Origin: Strix aluco
Lineage: Eukaryota; Chordata; Aves; Strigiformes; Strigidae
Reading direction: 5' to 3'
DNA: 64,000 nt
Assembly (NCBI RefSeq): GCF_031877795.1
Contig: NC_133931.1
Coordinates: forward strand, 132,036,621-132,100,620
A model generated the notes under the pieces. The model made no database searches, was not told the DNA's origin, and was given only the letters and a program-made list of their open reading frames with translations. The position numbers and the translations under genes were made by a program. Below, piece after piece: positions 49,801 through 61,800 of the stretch; position 1 is the first letter of the stretch; each line of letters starts with the position of its first letter.

Positions 49801-52800
49801 GATGAGATAAATCAGAATCTGTTAAAGAGAGTTATACAATAAGAAGAAAAGAAAGACCACAGTGAAGTATGTTTTTATGCTATGAAACACCTCACAGTGA
49901 AAAAAGGAGGGCTCTCTGCAGTATGAAAAGGGAAATTATTGAACATGAATATAAAAATAGAAGACATTGAAGCTGGAATCAGAGCAAGTACTGAACAAAA
50001 CAAATTTGGAATCGGTGCTTTTCTGGTAAAGCTTGTATGAAGTAATTTCATGCTGGACCAAAGAAAGGTTCTCCTCTGAAACATTTTGCCAACAAGGTAC
50101 ATTTTTTTTTATTTGCTTCAACATGTCACTATTTTCCAGTGAAAACCTATTTTGTCAGTGAACTCCCTGGTGGCTTTAGTGTCTCCAGCCAACCACAGTA
50201 TAGAGAGGCATCTTTCCTAACCCAACTAAAACAATGCCCCTCTTACTGAATCACTGGTGGTTTGATAACCTAGACTTGGAGAGCTGAGCACAATCCTCCC
50301 GATCTAGGGAAATATTCAATCATATGCTCAACTTTAAGCACACCGATTTAAGAGAAATAGGGGAAACTTGAGTTGTTCTCCACTAGTCTACAGTTTTAAT
50401 AATCTTCTTCCACACGTTTATGACAAGGCAATTTATTAACTTTGAATGATCAGAATATGTTACCATGTTTGTGTTTCTCCTTATAAGGAGAGAAGGTGTG
50501 GTTACGGCTGAAACTGCGTGAGTAAAAACCTGATGAAGAGTATGTGGGAGACTGGCTAATTTCTTTTATATTCCTGTATGTGTTGTTTAATTTATTTTGA
50601 CATGGTAGGTCTCTGTTACTGTCTTGTACAAGGGTATCCAGAGAAAACCCTGGATATTTTCTTCTGAACATCCTTTAAATCTAAGTAAATCAGTAAGATG
50701 TGGCAGAGATGAGACTTTTTCCCCAGGTTAAATATATTTCTAATGACAATAATAATAGAAGAGCAATCAGGTGCCACCAATACCAAAACCTCAACAGCTA
50801 AAGTAAATATTACATACCTTATGAACAAGAAACTTAAATATAAAATGAATATTTGCAGGAATTCACTGACTCAGTGGCAAAGAGCAAACCAGACAATGAA
50901 TCTCCTTAAGAGACAGTTTTGAGAAGAAACTGGACAGATATCACATTAAACTGGATTACCTTGCTTCCTTGTATGCTGTCGCCAGGGGGGCCAGGTGGAC
51001 CAGGCCAGCCTTTCTGTCCCATAATACCCTATAACAGTCAGTAGGGCAAAAAAAGATTTAGGAGGTAAATCCTGTTCCTGGTAACACTAAGGAAGTCATC
51101 TCAAAGTCACTGCAAGCAAAAAGTAAAACCATGTCAAAGACTCTAGTTCTGATTCTTCTTTGGTTTATGGTTTCTCACTGTGGGCCTTAGTAATTATCCT
51201 TGGCAAATTCCCTGGAAAGCAAAGGAACAATTAAGCTGAAAATAATTAAAGAATCAAATTTGCCCATGACAGTGTGATATTTTCCCCATTTTTTTCCTGC
51301 ATAGAAACCAACAAAAACCGTCTTTATACAACAGCTCTGTCCAATCACTCCACACAAGGGAGGCACAACAGTAGAGGCACAAAGGAACAGAGCAATAAAA
51401 CCCAGTGTGAGTAAATCTGCCAGGCATGTTAGCTAGTGCTTGTACACCATGTATATATGCTGACCCCCTGTGGTGCCATAGTCTCTGGGAGCACCAGTCA
51501 TTCAGAAAATCCTAAGTGGGAGAGGAAGAGAGAAAAGCCAAAGCAGCACCTGCTGATCTGTGTCGATACAGTCAAAGCCAGGTAAAGCCCTTGTGCTTTG
51601 GAGACAGGCTAATCTAACAATTCAAAGTGACAAAGTGAAGCCTATCCCTTTTTTACATCAAAATTAAATGTTTGTTTTTCTTTTTTTTTTAGTTGAAAAA
51701 AGCTTTTGAAGTCTGACCAAGCTTCATAAAAGTTTCTGTAGAGTTCAGGTTGGATTTTTGATTACTGTCATAATAAATAATCACTGTGCTCCAATATAGT
51801 AAATAGAATTCATTCAGTGGTATGTAAATTACCTACATTTTGCAAACGTTGAATATTTAGGCAGAAGTACATCAGAACTTGATCATCATTAAATAGAAAT
51901 ATATAGCTCTAAATACGTAACTTCTAGATATTAGTGATGTTTGAAAAGTCATCATTCTCATCTGTATAGACAAAAAATTTGCCACAAAATTTGACAGAAT
52001 CTCATGTGAAAAACACTGTTAATCTATATATTTATAAGCAGGGATTCACACAAAATGTTGTGCTACGTAGTTTATCTGAAGAACTAGATGCCACAAGCAG
52101 GTCCTCATCCTTGGAAACATTGTTTCCCAACAGAAAACACATTTTTCATTCTCAAAGGCTTTGTAAAAGCAGCACATAGTGTCACACATTTGTAGGATTT
52201 TGACACTCACTCCAAACTTACTTTTTTTAAACAGACTGTATCTGTATGATTTACCAAGGTACTGGGATTGCTTCAACTTTCAGAAAGCAAGACAAAGTCA
52301 GACATATCTCCTGAGAAAATATTCATGCTCTGTCACTCATTGCATTTCTTTAACAGGTTAGTAATAGTAATGTTTCTCCATTCAGATACTAGTTTATTCA
52401 AAATGGCAGTGGAGACTTCTGTTAATCCCTGTTAAGGAAATCACAGGAAAAAAAATACAAAGCTGTATCTATTTTTAACTTAAAGTGGAGAAATGTACAC
52501 AATGTTTCTCCTCATTGCCTTTGTAAAAATAATTGATGGATACACCTATAATAAAAAAATCCAGGCATGCATTGAATTTCATTTCTTAGCAGTATGTCTT
52601 TTTTGAATCATAAATCACTTCAGTGGAGGGAGGAAAAAAATTGTCCAGATGTTGCATGCTGGCTGCTTATAGAATTAACATTTTGGTTTCATGTTTCGTT
52701 CCTAATGGTTTTACTAATGAAATTAATTGGATTCAATTTCATTGAGCAAAAATTGCAAATATAAAATTAACATTTAACATATTTGCCACCACAAAAGAAT

Positions 52801-55800
52801 CTCTTGGAAACAGAATAGATACAAACAGAAGAAATGCATCATTTAACTAATTTATCAGCCTGATAGTTCTGTTCAATTTCCAGCTGTAATCTCATCAAGT
52901 TTAGCTACAAATGCAATTCTCATCCAGTTAGTATTCCTTCCTAATCTGGTTGAAAAGTGTATGGTTAGTGCACATGTTTTTATGCTTGATTTCTCCTGCA
53001 GTTGCACCAATGTAAATCAAGAACTGATACTTTGGTGTCTGAGAGATCAGAGTCTGGCAGCCTGCATCACAAAAGAGCACAAAAACTTCAGCATGGCATC
53101 ATACCAACCTTGGGACCAACCATTCCTCTCCCTTTTGGCCCTGGGGGCCCAGGATAGCCTCTCATTCCACAGTCTCCCTGAAAATAAGCACAGAAATGTC
53201 AGTAAGTTATCACCTATTAACTGTTACATCTTTCATCCACTTACAAAGCAGTCACTCAAACTACTGAGCTTAAAAAACAAAACGTTTCATACATAAACAG
53301 ATGCTTTATAGATAGATATTAAAAAAAAATAATTCAGGCATCTACATTATTTAAGCTCTAGGTGATGAACATTATTCCCCAAGCAAAGGTCCACATGATC
53401 AAAATCACCAACAGATTTAGGACTCTAATTCGCAAACTTATCAGCTACAGTAGGAAAGGAAAAGCAAACTCATTTGGAAACAACACTGTTTTTTCCATCA
53501 TCTTCTGCAGGGGCTTATCAGGATGGACAGGAAGCTTACTAGTGGGACACAACAGTGATCAAGCCCTTTACTGATACTGTGCTTGTTCTGAAACTAGAGA
53601 CATTTAATTCTCCAGAACTGTCAAACTGTGTTTATGAAAACTAAATGTATTTTAATAACATTGATATAGAACAAAAAGAACAGCCCTTTCTTTGTTTTCT
53701 TAAAAAGCCTTAATGCATATATGTTTAGCTTGATTTCTTAAGGAAATGAGGCTCTGTTTGTGTTTCTGCTTGTCTGTGTTAGTCCTCCTTTTTCTCCCAA
53801 TATATTTTGAACTCATCAGTTGATTTCAGCCAAATCTATCAGAAATGTAGAGGCCTTGAGCATATTAATTTTTGACAGTTTTGGTGATAATTGGAGGCTG
53901 GGTAAAGGAGAGAGATTCAATTTATGCTTTTAGTGAGGAAAAAAACCCAGAGGGGGCTCATCCCTTAACCATCAGGTAGACAGAAGTCAGCAGCTGGCTG
54001 GCCAGAGGGGATGTGGGCAATGCTGAGCGTGATGCTGCCTCTTGTGCTGCAGACAAGCCCAGTGAAGGAGATGGGGGTCAGGGGACATTACTGGTAAGGG
54101 GAAGGCATGGGAACATAAGAGGCAGTTTTGTTTTCCTCATAATTGTCCAAATGAGGGAACAGGCACACATTCGGCACATGATCACTAGAAAACTCCCATC
54201 AGTTTGAAAAGAAAAAAGAAATCTGTAACTGATAAATTAAAGATACAGAAAATCCTGAATCAGGTTAAGCAAACATCCCTAAACCTATGCCTGTGCAGGC
54301 AAGTGCAAAAGAAAGAAATGTTCTGATAAGCTATTGATCATCCAATATATTAACAACACAGACAAGAAGAAAATGTATGTCTTGACAAAATAAAAAGAAT
54401 CATTATAAAAACTCTTAATCGTACTTGTTTTTGCAATCAGAAACGCTGTAGAAATGGCTGTGCCTGCAGAGGGAGCATTCTAACTAGGAGAAAGGTGCAA
54501 GTATGAATCACACAAATCATAGATGACGCTTGAGTTGTGCTAGGTGAAAAGAAACAACATATCAAACTGATTAAAAAGGAAGGAAACAAAAATACAGAAT
54601 CTTTCACTGACTTCCTTTACTTTCTGGAAGGAATGTGTGCAGTCATTATAACAACTGCTTTTAGGAGAAATGCCCAAGGTTCAATATCTAGCAAGAGATC
54701 ATTCCAATCTGTGTTTTTTATATATGGCTGTGCTACTCTCATGCTAAGTCCCAACATATGTGATATTTATGTAAATATATTAGGGCTTAAACTATGCTCA
54801 GGTTTGATGGATTTGGAGAGGTGGGAACTCTGAATCTAAAGGCTGAGGCTTAGACTGAGTTTATAAAGCTTTCCTTCTTGATGTAACATTTGGCTTCTGA
54901 ATTTATTTTCAACTCCTCTTTCTTCCAAAGCACTGGAGACTGGCCAATTTGAGTCAGGACACAGGCATGGTACATGCTTTAAACTGGTGTATCAAGCTCA
55001 TTGGGTTAAACTGATTACCATGTTCAGTCAGGAGGAAATTTCTCCTTTAGATTTGATCAGAGATGGGAGTTTGTTGTTCTCATCTAGTCTGGTTTGGAAA
55101 AGGGAACTAAAGAGAGAGCTACTCTTTTTAGTAATGTTCTTCTTCAGATGTCCTGAGGCTTTTATATCCCACCTTCCCTGCTAATGCAAAGATCCAAGAT
55201 ACTGGCAATGCCCTTGAACTTTCTGTCAATTCCACACACACCACCCCCCCCCCCCCCCCCCCAATTCTAGCTATAAACTCTTAAAGATTACAGTCTTAAG
55301 TACTTAAAGAATGTATCGCTTAAGTCTGGTACATGGTGCTGGGAAATGCCCCTCTGCAGTGAGATGAATGGTACAATATTCTTGATCCTGTAAAACATGC
55401 CCGGTTTCTCAATTCCCCCCTGCAATGCGTTTTCTTACAATTAGCTTGAGATTGTCATATTACTAGGAAATGCTGAGAGTCTAGGCAAGTGTAGCCATGT
55501 ATTATCAAAAGAATAATTATTGGTCCTCAATGTCCCCACAAATCAAAATATAACCTTAAGCTGTTTGTAGGAGAACTCTTCATGAGCAGAAGTTGCACAG
55601 AACAGTCCAAGCCTCCCTCTGAAACCTGCCAGAGTTGTCAGAGCTAAGAAGTGGATATATAGATAAGACTTTGCATTATAAGTTTTTTTTTTTAAGGAGA
55701 TTCTGGGCTGCTGTGGCCTGTGAAAGCCTGTAAGCTGCTGTGATGGAAGCTGAATGGGAGGTTACCAAAGAAGTAAATGATTCCTTATGGTCCAGTATCC

Positions 55801-58800
55801 AATATACCTACAACCTGCTCTTAGACCAGCCCTGACCAAAAAGAGCGTAAAGGTGACTTGAAGTCATCTGTCTCTTCCTCCCATGGGTAACACATTCTTA
55901 CACAGGGTCGTTGCAGGTGAAGGATCGAATTTTAGCCTCACATGCTTAGTTAATACCAGATGTCTCAGTGAAAAGCTCTTTTGTAGAGCTTTATAGTAAT
56001 CCTCAAACTTTCTGTATTTCTTGGCTTAGAGAAAAAGACTTTTACTTTGCTTTATAAGTTGCAAAGTGGAGCAGTTCTTTTTTCTAAGGTGTGACACTAA
56101 ACTGTCCTCCAGGGAATTCATTTCAAGAAGGATTAGTACTGTTCTTTGATGAGGTCTAATTTATTTCCTGTATTGTGCTTGTAGACAAGCTTGTCACCAT
56201 CAGCAAAACAGTGAACTAGAAAAACACCACTGAAACAAGAAATAAAGAGCTGAGTCAAGACAGTGTAAAGTATGGGATTCCGATGTCTATTCCATACCAT
56301 GTGTTCAAGAAAATTCATTAAATGACCTAATGGTCATGTGAAAAAGAAATCTTGGCTTCCAAATATACACACCTCATTTACTGTGAAGCATGTATATTTG
56401 ATACTGAAATATACAACAGACACTGCAATACTCTCTTCAGTGGGACCTAGCGGATATAACAGTATTTGTAAGAAGAACACATTAAAAAAAAGACATTGCA
56501 TCTCTACTTTCCACATTTTAGTTCAAATAAAGAGGGTCCAAGCTGCAGAAGTTATTTATATTGCAACTGGATCCAATCCAAATGTTCATGCACTAGGGAC
56601 TACGCTAGGGGTTTTAATAATCCTTCTGCTATCCAGTTACTGAGAATGAAGCTTGCTTTATTTCTAGTGCTGGGCTCTTGCTCTTGAATGTCTGTAACCC
56701 ACCTCCTAGTTGGCAACAGTGCTTTTAAATCAATTTTTTATTATATTCTGACATTATGTGCTTCTGTTTTAATGCTACAGAAAACAGGGTGCTGCCAGGA
56801 TTGAATGCATCCCACATGTTCCAATTTTGTTTTCATGTGAATTTGACCTCTGATACATAAAATTCCTATCTAGCAGTGTGCACATATGTGAGCCATTTCT
56901 GAAAGTGGGGAGAACAGACCTCTGATTCAGCTGAGTGGAACATTCCTATATAATGATACTCAAAGGAATCTCAACTACTGTGTAAATTTATAAGTCTCTT
57001 TTATCAAAGAAATGTTCTTTTTTATATGCAGAAATTGTTGCTGTTCTTCTTATATTCATTTTTTTATGTGGAAGGGATGAGAGGTAGCCAGTGCACTTAC
57101 ATTTTATTTAAAAAAACAGAAGATTGTCCATTTTATCAACTAAGTTCTGCGGAAATTCTTGCAATTCAAGTGAATTGTTTTTCCTTGTGGCACCTTTGCT
57201 ACCAGAAGTTATGTAGAGACTAAGGATTAAAACATTTGTATAAGCAAACAGGAGAAAAAAATCAGGGAGAGAGAAGAGCTGTTTATATACTTAGTTTCTT
57301 ATTTTTTCCAGTGTACTCTACGCCATGTCTAGTGTGCACTCAATCACAGATGTTATAGATGTTATCTATTCAGATATAATGGATGTTATCTATTCAGATA
57401 ATGCATGCTTTGGTGCAGCAGTCACACACTGCAAAAGTTACGGTTGCTCACCATTTATAGAAGGAATATGCATTTTCCCCCACAGGATTAATGCACCAAT
57501 CTAGGTGCATCATAAAGAAGAAACATATCTATTTTAAAGTAAAAAATACAAATTAAATTTTTATCAGATGTTTTTAATTCTTGGGGGTTTTTTTAAATTT
57601 TCTGACAGAGACTGTTAGATAAGCACTACACTGAGCAGCCAGATTTGATAGACAATACTGCACTGTGGCACAATCAAATATGTAGATCCACACAAAACTT
57701 TTCATACAAAATTTGATGTGAGCACAATTTGCCCTAATTGTGTTATGTTACTTGCAAAGATATCTACTCCAGGGTTCTTTGTAATACAATTCCTCTTAGA
57801 ACAAGATGCCACTTCTCCATAACCCATGGATATGGTGCATTCTGAACCCACAACTGGTTATTCCGAGTAGAAACCTCTGCTTGATAGGCAGCTTCTAACT
57901 CTATGTGTCCGTCAACAAATAGCGCTACAGGCCCAATAGCAGTGAATTTTCAGCCTGATATTTACACTGTATGCAATGTGAGGAGACCTGCCTGGTCTGT
58001 TCCTGTGGACTGATCACCCAGTGCGGGTAGAAGTGCATCAAGAGCACTTCCAGATTAGATCATCTAGTTTAGCTTCATCTGAAGGAAATCCATTGCCTGG
58101 CTTGTGGGACTGCTCAGACCTCTTTTTGGTCCAGAACCCAAAGCACAGTAAATGGATCCACTGGGAGATTCAGTTCAACACCACATTTCTGATCCAGCCT
58201 AAAACACCCGTGCAGATCACCTGAGAAGACTCTTAGTTTGTGCATGTGACTACCTGAACTCAGCACACGCTGAGGTCTTGCTCCTTAGGCTGTATCACAC
58301 CCAGCTCCCACAGCCACAGGAGGCTCTGTTCTATTAACCTTAAAACACAGCTTCCTTTGCATCCATGTTTTTCAAAAATTTGGTTCTTAGAATCAAGCTA
58401 CCTAATTCTGACAATTTTTGTGACAATGGAGATGACTTAATGGAAATGAGGAAGATAATTTTAATTTACCTGACACCCCTATCAGACCTGAAATTGTCAG
58501 AAAACAAATGAGAATAGTGATAACAATTTATCAGTTTGCCTTTGCCTAATCTTTTGCTGGCTTATTTATAGATAATGGATTAGGATGAGTTTCTGTTACT
58601 AGATATTCCATTTTACTATTTCCTGTCGTAATTAAATGCTATTAAATTATAAGACCCTCACCTCTTGGTCACAGCTATTTCACTTTTGCTCAGTCAAATT
58701 CAGGTTGAAGTAATGGGCCTATTGCCAAATTCATTATTAATTGGTAACGTTCAACTAACACAGCACAGGTCATATTCCTCCACAAAAAGATACTACCAAT

Positions 58801-61800
58801 AAACCTCCTTTGCTAGTACCATGGATATACTTCAGCCCACAGATCTGGAGTGATGGTAATACTTCTTATGCTGTTCATGGGTGGAGAAGAGACTGACAAG
58901 GAAGACTTGATGTCTTTGTAAAGGAATATGAACAACTCACATCAACTGGCAATGATTTATATTACTTAGAGATGAAAGTGAAAACTGTTAAGTAGTATAA
59001 TAGCTAATCTATGATTTAATTAAATATATATGTTATTATACCACAAGACTTACAGTGGTTTAAGAATAACTGCGATAAAAAGGCTAGATCCCATGTTCTC
59101 CCCTGCAAGAACTGGATATATTTTCTTTTACTTTACTGCTTTTACCTCCTCCCCTCTAATGCATTTTATGATACCATATTTTACTTCCACCATTCATGAT
59201 CTGGGTTGAAACTTTCCTGATAATCATGCAGCCAAAGAATTGCTTATCGCAGCAATTACATAAATTCATGATTATAAGTACAAAAGGAACTTGTGATCCA
59301 CTTTTTGATCTCTCATATAAGCCAGGCACTATGATTTTCCTAAGTGCATTTCTGTATACCTGATACTTTTCAGAAATACAACCACAAACGTTGACTATAA
59401 AAACTGAAGTTGTGAGAAATTTTACTGCAATTATTCTAGTGGTTTCCTTTCACTTAAAAAAACTAATAAAATCCTTTATTTCCATTTTGGATTTCACTCA
59501 AATTTATTTATATTAAACCCCTATATTCCCACCGAAATTCTGATTTATATTTCTGAGGTTTGTAATCTTTCAACCATGGCATCACAGTGGGAGATCATCT
59601 TATTTGATCACCTGACATGACCTTCCCATTCCTTTTCTTTGGGAAACACTCATTTCCAGTATATGTATTTAAGAAGCAAGGGGGAATTCCAGACATAACG
59701 ATTCCCCCAGACATTCTGTAGTCATGTTTCATTTTTATCAATATCTGCCTTAATAATTTCATACAAGATTCTAGGGTTTTAATGAAATGTTCTTCTGTAG
59801 TACCAAGACAAATGTCTTATAAGATTATATTATATCAAGTCTGATATCTCTATTTGGAAAAGATAAAATCTCATATAAAAAATCTAATTAGTTTAACCAT
59901 ATGTATTTTCTGTAAGTCTATATTGAATAACATAATTGAAATGACTTTTAGTTCTTTGGTAGTTTGTGTCAGGGGCCAGACCTTGCATTACTTTATGTGA
60001 AATGTCTTGCATTGATAAGAGGTAATTCAGAATAGGAGCACAAAGCCAGGTTTCCCAGATCCCATTGTCAGGCTACTCTGTGGTCATTCTAAGGTCAGGT
60101 CATTTTAAGGATGAATGTCTTTCAGTTTTTACTTTATTGTGGATATGCTTTTAAGAGGTTATTGTAGTTGTTTATTTTAAATGGGAATTCCCATGTTCTG
60201 GGAACTGAAGTTGAAAGTTCCTTCTGTTTGGGAAAAAGCTTGTTTGGACAATATTTAGTTTGCTTTCTCTTGCAACAGGCTGCCTGTTTCCTATTTCACA
60301 TATGTAACAAGGCAATCATTAATAAAACCACTCTGTGGGATATTTTAAAGCAATTTCTTGTATGATTTTAGTCTTAAGGCTCTTTTATCCAACTTTTTAT
60401 AACACAGTAGTTACAATGTGACTTTTTAGGTGAATTACATTCTACTTAGAACTTTATAACACTTTGTCTATTCTGTGTTTTATGAAAAAAATTTGGAAGT
60501 GTTTCAGTTTTGTATTCCTAATCCCTTTAACAGTTTTGGTTTTGTTTTTGTTTCTTTTTTTTTGCGAAATTTTGCCTCTAAACTAATATTAATTTTAGGT
60601 GAAGGTTTATAGTCTTCTCTTAGGAATTAATTTCTAGAAACTTTAAAAACATCTCACTAGTTCCATGTCACCAACATTTCCCCTGACTCCTTTGGGGCCT
60701 TGTTCCTTGCACTTTTGAAGGAGAAAGGAAGCGCATAATTATTAGGCAATTAGGCAGTCTGCCTGTGTTGGATTCTGACTTCCACATGGAAACTCCAGCA
60801 CCTAGAAACATCTTGGGTCTTTGGATGTACAGAAAACCTGCAGATTTGCATTAGATCTGGGGATTAAAGAAAGAACTGGTTTGTGTCTATCACAGCAGAG
60901 AAGTCTATTGCAAGCTTTTCTTCTAACTGAAATGGAAAGTGAGAGATAAGATCGCAGCATTTTGTCATATATATGCCATTCTAATCTAATGCATTTTTTC
61001 TAGTCAGATGCATGTACTACCATTGTACAAGTACCTTTTGTCCAGCATCTCCCACGCCTTTTGGGCCTGCTGGTCCTGGGGGGCCTGCTGGTCCTGGAGG
61101 TCCCTGGTACAGCAGAGGAATAAAGCATGTCAATAGTTGTCCTAAAGGAAGAGTACTTGTATTCTTCAACAAAGAAGAGAATTTCAGCAATAGTTACTAT
61201 TCTCTTTGGTTTTGCTGTATTTTGTCAAATTCTTCACATTTCCAATGTGTACTGAGCAACAGTCATCCTCAGTTCCAGGTGGACACCTGAAAAGACTACC
61301 AGAGTGGTGAAAAGAGTAGAGCATTGGAGTTGTTCTCAGCTCAGAGAAACCAGTAAGAAAGCAGACATTGCTTCATGATTCATACAGTGCAGACAACACA
61401 CACCTGGGGTACCAGAAATAACCAGAAATTTGGGGGTTGGGTACCCTAACATACTTTGGTATATTTTTGTTTGATAGTCTGCTTTCCTGAACTCCCTGCT
61501 CAGTCTGTCACAGCCACTTCAGCTGCCCTTCATACTGCAGGAGGCATCCCCAGCCTCCCTTCCAGCATTCACAGGGCTGATGTCTTTGCCCCATCATGCT
61601 ACAGACACTTAGCTACACAAATCTTGTCCATGTCTGCCAGCAGTTTACAAAGTTGGTCTTTCCAGACCATGGGGCATGGAAAGGTGGCCTGAGAAGGGGA
61701 AAGATGCATGCTACAGCACAACAGAACCTTCACACATTTCAAGGACATGTACTCATGTGGTAGGGAGAAACACAACCAGCTTTTACTGAAGCCTGAGACT

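Larger units (their letters stand above)
53178..61034 (-). other. COL28A1: COL28A1 intron (7.9 kb)
   Basis: The longest intron in the window. It contains a C19 run at 55244-55262 and a short tandem repeat at 57358-57400. I looked for further Gly-X-Y exons (regular CC/GG every third base on the minus strand) and saw none. No interspersed repeat was recognised. Confidence 0.78.

Noticed and set aside
53178-61034. Searched for a missed Gly-X-Y exon in the longest COL28A1 intron
   Set aside because: No run of Gly codons at every third position flanked by splice sites was seen, and the flanking exons already join in phase 0.
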